Part shown: one piece after another, positions 1 through 6,625 of the stretch | Position numbering within the stretch: the stretch's first letter is position 1 | Layout: every line of letters starts with the position of its first letter | Assembly (NCBI GenBank): GCA_958370325.1 | Contig: CATXJW010000037.1 | Coordinates: forward strand, 1-19,196 | DNA length: 19,196 nt | Direction of reading: 5' to 3' | Origin: an uncultured Collinsella sp. | Lineage (GTDB): Bacteria > Actinomycetota > Coriobacteriia > Coriobacteriales > Coriobacteriaceae | Made by a program: the position numbers and the translations under genes | Notes under the pieces: model-generated | Seen by the model: only the letters and a program-made list of their open reading frames with translations | Databases searched by the model: none | What the model was told of the DNA's origin: nothing

Positions 1-3
1 CAT

Positions 4-33
4 AAAAGAAAAGGACCCCTTTGCAGAGGTCCT
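4..33 (-). terminator. Intrinsic terminator of the tRNA-Phe gene
   Basis: Read on the minus strand, AGGACC (17-12 side) and GGTCCT form a 6-bp stem around a 10-nt loop and are followed by TTTTCTTTT. It lies about 12 bases past the tRNA 3' end, so it should end the tRNA transcript. Confidence 0.75.
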
Positions 34-44
34 AGTCAATTCAA

Positions 45-119
<75 letters not shown>

Positions 120-151
120 ATTTGAGGTGTGCCTTGTTTCAAGGCTTGATT

Positions 152-179
152 AGTATAACCAAGGACGCGTTCCGGTCAA
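152..179 (-). promoter_or_regulatory. Sigma-70-type promoter of tRNA-Phe
   Basis: On the minus strand TTGACC (179-174) and TATACT (157-152) are separated by 16 bases, a near-consensus housekeeping promoter. The predicted start, near 145, lies about 26 bases before the mature tRNA 5' end. The leader would open with the hairpin GCCTTG-AAA-CAAGGC (145-131). Confidence 0.75.
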
Positions 180-218
180 CCGAGAATTTCAAAAAAGTTT
201 TTGAGCACAGCCTCGGTT
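178..218 (-). terminator. Nested hairpin after the antitoxin gene, possible terminator
   Basis: Outer arms AACCGAG/CTCGGTT (178-184 and 212-218) enclose inner arms TCAAAAA/TTTTTGA (189-195 and 198-204). It sits 25 bases after the stop codon of the antitoxin gene and directly abuts the -35 box of the tRNA-Phe promoter. The U-run is inside the stem rather than after it, so this is not a classical terminator. Confidence 0.35.
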
Positions 219-242
219 CTTTAAATCGGCACGTCAGAGGCA

Positions 243-530
243 TCAGCCGGCAGCAAGAAGTTTTTCGCTCAGAGCCGCACGGGCAAACTCACTTGGCGTC
301 ATCCCCTCGGCAGCCGCCCGTCGACGAATGGCCTCCTTCATTCCCAGAGGAATCTTGACCGACAGCGTTGCCGTCCCCTCACCTGAGAGTGGGGGCCGTC
401 CATGCACGATCCCACCAACGGCGTGTTCGCCATCCGGAAACTCTCCGCGCTCGTACGACTCGCACCACGCGTCAATCATTTCATCCGTTACAACCTGACC
501 ATTAGCGGCCGTATACGTCTTACCCATCAT
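243..530 (-). CDS. RHH (CopG-like) antitoxin, apparently orphaned
   Basis: A 95-aa protein. The C-terminal half, about residues 52-90, has the ribbon-helix-helix pattern: a short strand (TATLSVKIP) followed by two amphipathic helices ending in TPSEFARAALSEKL. Such proteins dimerise, bind operator DNA and act as antitoxins. The N-terminal part (GQVVTDEMIDAWCESYERGE) resembles toxin-neutralising regions of antitoxins I recall from Coriobacteriia; this is memory, not a search. ATG ATG begins at 530, with GGAAGGGG about 5 bases upstream; ATG 527 is an alternative start. The gene overlaps a 20-codon reading frame that looks like the start of a deleted toxin gene, so the antitoxin is probably an orphan. 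Confidence 0.8.
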   Translation of the reverse strand: MMGKTYTAANGQVVTDEMIDAWCESYERGEFPDGEHAVGGIVHGRPPLSGEGTATLSVKIPLGMKEAIRRRAAAEGMTPSEFARAALSEKLLAAG

Positions 531-582
531 CGACCCCTTCCGTCAGGTGCTTTTTAGCGTTGGGATGGATCTCAACATCCAT
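520..582 (-). pseudogene. Remnant of the cognate toxin gene (20 codons)
   Basis: An open frame with a strong ribosome-binding site (GGAGGAGA, about 6 bases before the ATG at 582). It encodes MDVEIHPNAKKHLTEGVDDG and ends at TAA 522-520, overlapping the antitoxin start by 11 bases. EIHPNAKKH matches my memory of the N-terminus of small toxins (about 80-90 aa) found just upstream of this antitoxin type in Coriobacteriia. Here the frame stops after 20 codons. The simplest reading is an in-frame internal deletion that kept the toxin's start signals and the overlap with the antitoxin. The frame may still serve as a leader peptide coupling translation to the antitoxin. Confidence 0.55.
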
Positions 583-607
583 GCATCTTCTCCTCCATCT
601 TACCCAA

Positions 608-622
608 TTTCGTATGACGAAA
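608..622. promoter_or_regulatory. Perfect 6-bp palindrome, candidate operator
   Basis: TTTCGT-ATG-ACGAAA lies 26 bases upstream of the toxin-remnant start codon and 19 bases past the DUF192 stop. RHH antitoxins usually repress their own promoter through short palindromes in this position. There is no following U-run, so it is unlikely to be a terminator for the Tad operon. Confidence 0.4.
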
Positions 623-640
623 GTCCGCTGTCGCCAATTC

Positions 641-1000
641 TTAAGCCGGCACGCGTTGGAGAGCAGGGGTCGAAACAATGATTGAAGGGCGCTCTAGTGC
701 GGCCCAGGCGCCGGGGCAGGAGCACATACGCCAGGGACGTACGTTTTCGTAGCGCGCGAGGATATTGCCGTCGCGATCGATGAAGGCGATGTCGATGGGA
801 TAGGCCATAAAACACGTATGGACCGAAGAGCAGCGTGGAAATGCCATGACGAGCGGCAGACCGTTGGCGGCAACCGGACGCCGTCCCAGCATGCCGCGCA
901 GGCGCACGGCAAACGACTCCGCCACCGCAAACTCGGCCGGCGTCCAGCCCAGCCTATTGAGTGCCCGCGCGTAGGCGATGTAGGACGAGACCGCGGTCAC
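641..1000 (-). CDS. DUF192 family protein, last gene of the Tad operon
   Basis: A 119-aa protein. Residues about 40-105 match the DUF192 (PF02643) pattern: RGMLGRRP, an HTCFMAYPIDIAFIDRDG strand pair and a VRPWRM...GAWAALE end. The biochemical role of DUF192 proteins is unknown; many are secreted or lie beside envelope genes. The start is taken as GTG 1000 because its GTGA overlaps the TGA stop of the preceding TadE-like gene and GGGGGTGG lies about 7 bases upstream. ATG 1021 would add 7 residues; ATG 1105 lies deep inside the upstream gene. No signal peptide is evident. The coupling implies co-expression with the pilus subunits. Four cysteines (two in RCSSVHTC, two in MCSC) are an unusual addition. 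No intrinsic terminator follows. Confidence 0.85.
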   Translation of the reverse strand: MTAVSSYIAYARALNRLGWTPAEFAVAESFAVRLRGMLGRRPVAANGLPLVMAFPRCSSVHTCFMAYPIDIAFIDRDGNILARYENVRPWRMCSCPGAWAALERPSIIVSTPALQRVPA

Positions 1001-1473
1001 ATGACCACCCCCGGACGCCATGGATCGACCGTCACCGCGCGCTCGTGCGACAACGTTGTCGGCGCCCCCAGCGGAACGCCAGCGATGCTGAGAGAAGTCG
1101 GCCACGGCTCATAGTGCATGGTGCAGGTATAGGTCCTAAACGTACCGGATAGGGAGAGCAGACCACCATCCGATGCCTCCGCGCCTTGCTCGCTCGACAC
1201 TTCGATCTGCAAGTCATAGCCTTCCATGGCATTCAGAATTTGAGTCTGGACCGTCGCCGAGGCATCGACAGAGCTTTCGTCGCCCTCCCCCTCCGACGCC
1301 ACGGCGTGCGCCAACACGATGTCGGGCACCACGCGGTCGAAGCGCGCGACAGCACTGGCAAAGATCATGACGTTGTACACGATGAGTGCCAGCACCAGCA
1401 AAACGGGCGTAACCACTGCCATCTCCACCGTCGCTTGGGCGTGCTCCTCGCGCAGACGCATGCGGATACTCAT
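997..1473 (-). CDS. TadE/TadF-like pseudopilin
   Basis: A 158-aa protein starting MSIRMRLREEHAQATVE, followed by a membrane helix at about residues 18-42. The short basic leader, Glu17 three residues after Ala14, and the hydrophobic helix fit the TadE/F minor pseudopilins processed by the Tad prepilin peptidase. The rest (45-158) is predicted to be extracytoplasmic and matches no domain I recognise. The start is ATG 1473 because TAATG joins it to the stop of the upstream 717-aa gene; the longer reading from 1617 is that gene read in another frame. The stop overlaps the DUF192 start. It is probably a minor subunit of the Flp pilus or its assembly complex. Confidence 0.85.
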   Translation of the reverse strand: MSIRMRLREEHAQATVEMAVVTPVLLVLALIVYNVMIFASAVARFDRVVPDIVLAHAVASEGEGDESSVDASATVQTQILNAMEGYDLQIEVSSEQGAEASDGGLLSLSGTFRTYTCTMHYEPWPTSLSIAGVPLGAPTTLSHERAVTVDPWRPGVVM

Positions 1474-3626
1474 TACGACCCACCGCCCAGAGCGCCAACC
1501 AGCGTGGCGACATCGACGGTGAGCGGGATGGAGCCGCCGCCGGGCAGAGGAATCTCCGCAAGCGTGAACACCGTACCGCTGATGGTGCGTTCGACTTGAT
1601 ATTCCAACGCCTCGCAAAGCGCCTTGGGATCGGTCACGCCCAACGGAATACTTCGCAGTTTGTCTTGCGCTTGAGAGAGGCCAGCAATGTCAGACCCCGG
1701 GCTCTTAATGACGTTGGCGGAATCAGTCAGCACCGGCTTTCGCAGGCGCAAGTCGCACGGTTCCAAACCCAGCGCCGCCACGGACGCCGAAACGGTATCG
1801 CCGAGCCACGATGCAATGGAGCCCAACGCGCCGCTGTCCCCTCCTAGGCCTTTAATCATCTCGTCCATAAGTTCGTCGGCCGAACCTTGGATGTCTCCGT
1901 ATCCCACAAGCAGCCGCCCCCAAACATCCATGACGCCATCGAGTACGCCGGCAACGCCACCCGAGCGTTCCTTCAATGTCGAGAAAAATCGCGAAAGCAC
2001 GTTGTTTTGCGCCGTCGCTTCATCGGGCGCCAGTACCGCGGCAGAGATGGCACCGCGATCGCCAAGCCTAACTGCCGTGTTAAACGAAGAGTTGAGCTCA
2101 TCGGGGCTCGAGATGGCACCCGAAACTGCAAAGGCGACTACGCCGTTGCGGCCAGGTGGGGCGATACGCGGACGCTCACCGGAAAGTTCTTTGATGGCGG
2201 TATCGAACGCATTGCCCGCACGGTCGGCTTCGTCCTCGGTCTGACGCTCGAGCTCGAGCTCCTTGTTGCGACAGTCGACGTAGTCCTCCAGGGCGTCTTT
2301 AAACTTGTCAAAGTGATACTCAAAGCCGTTTTCGATAGAGGTTGAAGGCGCCGCAACAGCACCAAGCGACAAAACGCCAAAATGGCATTTGCTGCATTTA
2401 TCCTGTCCATCGTAATCGGCAACCGAAGCAAATCCGCTCGGCGTCCCTTTCTTATAGTTAGGGCAGGTCGTCCCGTAATGCAGATACGCCTTGTCATCGT
2501 TCACGCTCGTCGGCCACACCGCATCGGTATAGAGTTCCGTCGCCCGAACCTCATCAGAGTTGCGCGGCAGCAGCGGAATATAGGAGGAAACCCTGTCTCC
2601 GTTCTCGGTTATATGCGCCCGATCGACCTCCGCGCTCGCATAGGTATAAAACGCCTTACGCGCCGCAGACTCTGCCTTCATCTCGACACTCGAGCCGTGG
2701 GGCTTTTCATTTGTCAGACGCCAATGGTAGTAGTCCTTCGCGCGATCAAGGGCAACTTGGGGCTCCCACGTAACGCTCGATGAGTAATGCGGATTTTGAA
2801 AACCGGAGAGATCCGTTAGGCTTTTCGCACGCTCCCACATGCAAGAACAGCTGCCGACCGAGCCCTTGTCAGACCCACCACAATCCGCCAGCCAAGCACG
2901 CTCTTTAGCCTTCGCCGTGTCCTCAGAAGCCTTCCGCAGCTCCTCGGCCGCACACTCTAAATCATCTGATGTGTCTTTAATGGTATCGGTCGAGATCTCT
3001 GATCCTTTGAGCGCAGCGAAGTCAGACTCGGATGTCCCGGGCACGGCAAGCGCCGTACCGGTATAGGTCACACTATCGGTATCCTGCGCCGACACCGCCT
3101 GCGTGGCACGCGCGGCGATCAGATACGGCAGAGCCGTCTCGATTTTCTGTAAGCCTTCCGATGCGCTTTTGGCAAACTTGTTGCGCGTTTTAATGATCTC
3201 AATCCCGGTGTCGACCATATTGCCGGCAACCGGCTCGGCACCCGGGATGAGGATGGCGACCAGGCCCGTCCCGATCGTGGCAAACCCCGCCAGCCCCAGA
3301 CTCAAGATGCTCGCATCAACCACCGTGGCAGCCGTGTGATAGGACGACACTACGTTGGCACCCGCCAGCGCGCCGCTATCAGCCGCCACCTGGGTATCCC
3401 CGGCACGCGACATGCTCCATATCGCCGCGGTCGACGAAAACAACAATGTGAGCACCACTAGGATGACCACGGCAGAAGAAAGCGTGGTATAGGCGCCGTC
3501 TTCGATAAACAGATCGACACCGGCTCGACCCATAAAGCCGCCTCGCTTGCGATGGCAGCTCGGACGGTGCGTCAAAACGCGTCTAGACCAGAAACGCTTA
3601 ATCCCATGCAGCAATCCACGAATCAT
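1473..3626 (-). CDS. Large TadG-like pilus-assembly/surface protein (717 aa)
   Basis: The N-terminal region has a basic leader (1-40), a membrane helix (about 50-72) and AADSGALAGA (81-90), typical of the Tad TadE/TadG group that anchors a long extracytoplasmic domain. A second hydrophobic stretch spans about 104-128. The remaining 590 residues match no family I can name. They contain cysteines at about 225, 249, 260, 262, 388, 411 and 414, including CSKCH at 411-415, and helical Lys/Glu-rich segments near 220-250 and 440-480. There is no von Willebrand A domain of the kind found in many proteobacterial TadG proteins. The start is ATG 3626, preceded by GGAGGGAG at 5-6 bases and overlapping the upstream gene by 29 bases. 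Coupled expression and topology suggest an anchored subunit or adhesin of the pilus. Confidence 0.8.
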   Translation of the reverse strand: MIRGLLHGIKRFWSRRVLTHRPSCHRKRGGFMGRAGVDLFIEDGAYTTLSSAVVILVVLTLLFSSTAAIWSMSRAGDTQVAADSGALAGANVVSSYHTAATVVDASILSLGLAGFATIGTGLVAILIPGAEPVAGNMVDTGIEIIKTRNKFAKSASEGLQKIETALPYLIAARATQAVSAQDTDSVTYTGTALAVPGTSESDFAALKGSEISTDTIKDTSDDLECAAEELRKASEDTAKAKERAWLADCGGSDKGSVGSCSCMWERAKSLTDLSGFQNPHYSSSVTWEPQVALDRAKDYYHWRLTNEKPHGSSVEMKAESAARKAFYTYASAEVDRAHITENGDRVSSYIPLLPRNSDEVRATELYTDAVWPTSVNDDKAYLHYGTTCPNYKKGTPSGFASVADYDGQDKCSKCHFGVLSLGAVAAPSTSIENGFEYHFDKFKDALEDYVDCRNKELELERQTEDEADRAGNAFDTAIKELSGERPRIAPPGRNGVVAFAVSGAISSPDELNSSFNTAVRLGDRGAISAAVLAPDEATAQNNVLSRFFSTLKERSGGVAGVLDGVMDVWGRLLVGYGDIQGSADELMDEMIKGLGGDSGALGSIASWLGDTVSASVAALGLEPCDLRLRKPVLTDSANVIKSPGSDIAGLSQAQDKLRSIPLGVTDPKALCEALEYQVERTISGTVFTLAEIPLPGGGSIPLTVDVATLVGALGGGS

Positions 3627-4134
3627 AATCTCCCTCCAGCCATTCGGGACGCGATTGATACGAGACATCGACCTTGAGCTCAACGTAGCCGCCCTCGGCG
3701 GTACCACCCATAGCCTGCGCAAACGCACCGATCACAGGCAACGGCTTGACCTCGCCGGAAACGGACACGGACGAGACGCCACCCGCACCGGCCCGGCCAA
3801 GCTCGATATCCCACGACAACGGCCCGCCGGCATGAAAGATCGAGACGTTGGGCACTGCGGCAAGTCGGCGGCGGGTGAACTCCTTAAGATCGTCGTCCTC
3901 CGCCGTCGTCGTGGTCATGAGCCGCGCGGTCTCGGCGGCGGCAGACTCCATGACCGCGCGCGTATAGAGCAGGCACACCGGTTGCAGCGCGAGAAGGATG
4001 AGTGTCAGAAACGTCGGCAGCAAAAAAGCGGCCTCGACCGTAGACTGCGCCCGGTCCTCGCGCGCGGCATCAATACAACGCGATGTCCTTAGCGGCCGCA
4101 GCGGCGTCGATAACCGACGTCGAGGCAACGCCAT
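3598..4134 (-). CDS. TadE-like pseudopilin, start codon uncertain
   Basis: From the ATG at 4134 the protein has 178 aa. The key region is AREDRAQSTVEAAFLLP followed by a helix at about 36-58, the TadE-type N-terminus with Glu34 just after the presumed processing site. The C-terminal 120 residues should be extracytoplasmic and end in DYDSWIAAWD. The ATG at 4134 lacks a clear Shine-Dalgarno sequence and would overlap the upstream gene by 65 bases. An ATT at 4074 overlaps the upstream stop (TATTGATG), has AAGGA about 11 bases upstream and would give a leader as short as in the sister proteins. The stop overlaps the next gene by 29 bases. The reading frame is certain; the start is not. Confidence 0.8.
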   Translation of the reverse strand: MALPRRRLSTPLRPLRTSRCIDAAREDRAQSTVEAAFLLPTFLTLILLALQPVCLLYTRAVMESAAAETARLMTTTTAEDDDLKEFTRRRLAAVPNVSIFHAGGPLSWDIELGRAGAGGVSSVSVSGEVKPLPVIGAFAQAMGGTAEGGYVELKVDVSYQSRPEWLEGDYDSWIAAWD

Positions 4135-4288
4135 GGGATGCCGCCCGCTCAACCAGCGCCGCCAAGCGCCCATCGGTGCCGGCACGCCAAAGTCCCGCGA
4201 TCGCCAGCACGATCGATAACAGCGCCACCGTGACGATGGCGTATTCGACCGTCGCCTGGGCAGATTCCTCACGCAGAACATCATGCAT
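4070..4288 (-). CDS. Small TadE-like/Flp-like pilin (72 aa)
   Basis: A 72-aa protein: leader MHDVLREESAQA, then TVEYAIVTVALL and a single hydrophobic helix (about 14-34), then a short tail of about 38 residues rich in Ala. The TVEYAI motif is close to the TTEYAI of the major Flp pilin upstream, but the residue before the cleavage site is Ala rather than Gly. It is probably a minor pilin or TadE-class pseudopilin. ATG 4288 has AAGGAGG about 11 bases upstream, and it begins just after the TGA of the previous gene. Confidence 0.8.
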   Translation of the reverse strand: MHDVLREESAQATVEYAIVTVALLSIVLAIAGLWRAGTDGRLAALVERAASHGVASTSVIDAAAAAKDIALY

Positions 4289-4289
4289 T

Positions 4290-4853
4290 TCACGATCCCT
4301 CCTTTGAGTCCGTTGCCTGCGGGCTCAGGCGCACGGCACGCAGACGACACGAAGCATCGCCAGCATCCGCGGCAATTGTCACCATATCGACCCAGCCGCG
4401 TCCGTCGCGCACGATGGCGCCCCACACGTTTCCCTTGATGTCGAGATAGCCGCTCAGAGCAAGTTGCGCCGTGGGTACCTCGCGATAGGCACGCAGCATA
4501 TCCGCCGCCGCTTCGGTCATCGGTCGGTCCTCGGACCATGCAAGCCGGACCGCAATCGCGTTGCCCTCAGGCGAATCCGTCGCAGTGCCAGACCGCTTGT
4601 CGAGTGTCCGCATAAAGGTTTGCGCCGTGACAGCGACATCCGAATCGTCCGCATCTCGCATCTCATCTTTTTGAGACGCCACCGCCGAATCTGAGCCCAA
4701 ATCGGAGGCGGTCCCAGGACGCTGCTGCCGCGCGGCGTTAAGCCCCCAAAGCACCGCCGCTATCGCCACGGTCAGGCAAGCAAACACCAGCAGCACCCCG
4801 ATGGGGCGCTCGCCCTCTACAGGCTGTTGATGCCCTCGCTGATAGCGTTCCAT
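4290..4853 (-). CDS. Single-pass membrane protein of the Tad operon, unknown function
   Basis: A 187-aa protein: a short cytoplasmic N-terminus (1-16), one membrane helix (about 17-38), an acidic/Ser-rich linker (45-75), then an extracytoplasmic domain with a run of hydrophobic strands (about 75-180). I do not recognise the domain. It has no TadE-type Glu motif, so it is probably not a pseudopilin. Its place between the major pilin and a minor pilin, with 37 bases of overlap with flp, suggests a pilus-specific accessory factor (sorting, capping or regulation). The ATG at 4853 has only a weak AAGG upstream, consistent with translational coupling to flp. Confidence 0.75.
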   Translation of the reverse strand: MERYQRGHQQPVEGERPIGVLLVFACLTVAIAAVLWGLNAARQQRPGTASDLGSDSAVASQKDEMRDADDSDVAVTAQTFMRTLDKRSGTATDSPEGNAIAVRLAWSEDRPMTEAAADMLRAYREVPTAQLALSGYLDIKGNVWGAIVRDGRGWVDMVTIAADAGDASCRLRAVRLSPQATDSKEGS

Positions 4854-5050
4854 AGATCTTGGACCTTGCCCTTAAATGCGACGATGGCGATAATCGCGAT
4901 CACCACGAGCACGCCGACCAAGATGGCATACTCGGTGGTACCCTGTGCACTCTCCTCCTGCAATAGTTCCTTGGCGCGCTGGCGAACATGTGCCGCCCGG
5001 CAAAACGCCCAGCCCTGGACCTTGCCAGCAGCGTCAGTCATCGTGTTCAT
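4817..5050 (-). CDS. flp: Flp/Fap major pilin (type IVb)
   Basis: A 77-aa prepilin. The leader (1-37) ends in ESAQG and is followed by TTEYAILVGVLVVIAIIAIV, the Flp signature: cleavage after Gly37 would leave Thr38, Thr39, Glu40, Tyr41 at the mature N-terminus. The mature pilin is about 40 aa, mostly one hydrophobic helix plus a short tail (KVQDLWNAISEGINSL), typical for Flp. The 37-residue leader is longer than the usual 10-25. AGGGAGGAA lies about 5 bases before ATG 5050, one of the strongest ribosome-binding sites in the operon, as expected for the major subunit. It follows tadC by 10 bases. Confidence 0.92.
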   Translation of the reverse strand: MNTMTDAAGKVQGWAFCRAAHVRQRAKELLQEESAQGTTEYAILVGVLVVIAIIAIVAFKGKVQDLWNAISEGINSL

Positions 5051-5060
5051 GTATTCCTCC

Positions 5061-5702
5061 CTACATCATCCCGCCTGCTCCCAGCAGCGGGCCCAATATG
5101 GACAGAAGCAACGCCGGCAAGATGAGCGTGCCGGTGGGAATCAGCAGCTTGACGGGCGCACGCTCGATCTCGCGCTCGACCGCGGCGCGATGAGCCGCAC
5201 GGATCTCGCGACTTTGAGCGGCCAGCGTCTCGGCAAGTGGGGCACCCAGGGCGAGCGCCTGCCCCACCGTGATGGCAAAGGTCTCGAGCGCTCGCACGTC
5301 CAGGTCGCGCGCGGCGGCCAACAGCTCGTCCTCACGCGTGCCCACGCCCACCTGCCACGCCATGCAGGCGCGCTCAAGGCGAAGAGCCAGCACTGACCGG
5401 CGGTTGGCGCAGAAAATCTCAAGCGCCGCATCAAACGAAAGACCGGCCGAAAGACCCAAGCGCACAACATCGATCATCTCGGACACTTCGCCGAGCGACA
5501 CTCGCGCCGGGCCGCCCGCTCCAACCGCGCCCTTCACTCGCGCGGTCAGAGCATCGACCACCGAGCGACCCGCGGCAGCGACCAGCACCGCCTCGCGCTT
5601 GCAGGCCCCTGCGATCTTGCGTGCATCCGCCCGATCCAAACCCGTCGCGACAAATACACTCAGGGCGCACAGGCAAGCCGCAACTGCAACCGGGGCGCTC
5701 AT
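5061..5702 (-). CDS. tadC: TadC, Tad pilus platform protein (T2SSF domain)
   Basis: A 213-aa inner-membrane protein with a T2SSF (GspF-like) domain, about residues 73-205. The pattern is an amphipathic GLSAGLSFDAALEIF helix, an ETFAITVGQALALGAPLAETL helix and a C-terminal double hydrophobic helix (LLIPTGTLILPALLLSILGPLL). With TadB it forms the membrane platform on which the TadA ATPase works. It is shorter than typical TadC proteins (about 300 aa). The start is ATG 5702, overlapping the tadB stop as ATGA; the open frame extending to 5840 is out of context. It sits between tadB and flp as in most Tad clusters. Confidence 0.88.
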   Translation of the reverse strand: MSAPVAVAACLCALSVFVATGLDRADARKIAGACKREAVLVAAAGRSVVDALTARVKGAVGAGGPARVSLGEVSEMIDVVRLGLSAGLSFDAALEIFCANRRSVLALRLERACMAWQVGVGTREDELLAAARDLDVRALETFAITVGQALALGAPLAETLAAQSREIRAAHRAAVEREIERAPVKLLIPTGTLILPALLLSILGPLLGAGGMM

Positions 5703-6625
5703 AGCTCCACCCGCATAATGCGCCGGATAACCACCAGGGCAACGGCGTTGAGGGCAAGACCCAACACCACAGCGCCCGCGCCGGCAGGCGTCGCAAGACC
5801 GCGACGAAAATCTGCCGAAAGCAGCGCCAACACCGCGCACATGCCCGCCGGCATCGCTGCGACCATATGCGCAGACATGCGAGCCTGCGACGTCTTAACA
5901 TCCAGGCGGCGCTTGAGCTCAATGCGCTCCCCCACCATGCTCGACGCCTCGGACAGTAAGTCGGCAAGCGGAGCGCCGGTGCGCTGAGACACCTTAAGCG
6001 CCAAAGTCACAAGCGAAAGGCCGGGGGCGTCGATACGCACGAGCAAGTCATCGAGCGCGTCGGTCGCCGAGATGCCGCAATCGATCGCCGCCGCCACCCG
6101 CAAAAACTCGGTATGCACTGGCTCTTGCGCATGAGCGCCCACAAAGCGCATGCCCTGGGCCAGCGAATGTCCCGAGGCAAGCGACATGGAAAGTGCGGTA
6201 AACGCCTCGGGCATTGCCTCTTCTGCATCGTGTTGCTCGCGCCGGCTCTCAAAGCCATCCCGAGCGGCACCAACGGCAAACGGAGCAACAAGTCCCAAGG
6301 CAAATCCGGGGGGCGATAACGACACCATCGTTAGTAAAACGCAGCAGACACCGCTCGATAGCAGCAGAAACGCCAAACGTCCCGAAGCATCTTCGATCAC
6401 GAGGCCAAGGCGATGCGCCGGAGCCAGCGATGCCCACGAACGGGCGATCTTTTTCAGCAGATCGTTTTCCACCAGCTCACGCGGCAGCTTCTCTGCCACC
6501 GTCTCGAGCGCCTGACGCGCCAGCTCCGCCGGCGGTACCTGCGGCACACGAGGTTCCGCCCCGCACGCCGTCGCGACAGAAAGCCCTGCCAAGCCCCCTA
6601 CGACGAGGGGCACAGTGATCTCCAT
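5699..6625 (-). CDS. tadB: TadB, Tad pilus platform protein (T2SSF domain)
   Basis: A 308-aa membrane protein: an N-terminal hydrophobic segment (1-20), a hydrophilic part to about 80, paired helices at about 84-122, a T2SSF domain at about 138-265 (MPEAFTALSMSLASGHSLAQGM and SQRTGAPLADLLSEAS are the typical motifs) and two terminal helices. It acts with TadC as the pilus assembly platform. ATG 6625 has AGGAGGTGG about 5 bases upstream, a near-perfect Shine-Dalgarno sequence, and overlaps tadA by 28 bases. Its end overlaps tadC by 4 bases. Confidence 0.9.
   Translation of the reverse strand: MEITVPLVVGGLAGLSVATACGAEPRVPQVPPAELARQALETVAEKLPRELVENDLLKKIARSWASLAPAHRLGLVIEDASGRLAFLLLSSGVCCVLLTMVSLSPPGFALGLVAPFAVGAARDGFESRREQHDAEEAMPEAFTALSMSLASGHSLAQGMRFVGAHAQEPVHTEFLRVAAAIDCGISATDALDDLLVRIDAPGLSLVTLALKVSQRTGAPLADLLSEASSMVGERIELKRRLDVKTSQARMSAHMVAAMPAGMCAVLALLSADFRRGLATPAGAGAVVLGLALNAVALVVIRRIMRVEL

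Noticed and set aside
600..815. 71-codon minus-strand frame ending at 600
   Set aside because: Arg/Leu-rich, overlaps the DUF192 gene in another frame and has no ribosome-binding site.
1186..1599. Plus-strand frame of 137 codons opposite the TadE-like gene
   Set aside because: An antisense shadow; the real gene on the minus strand has family motifs and translational coupling.
3598..4539. Long reading of the TadE-like gene from 4539
   Set aside because: The extra 135 residues are Arg/Cys-rich and overlap two real genes on the same strand.
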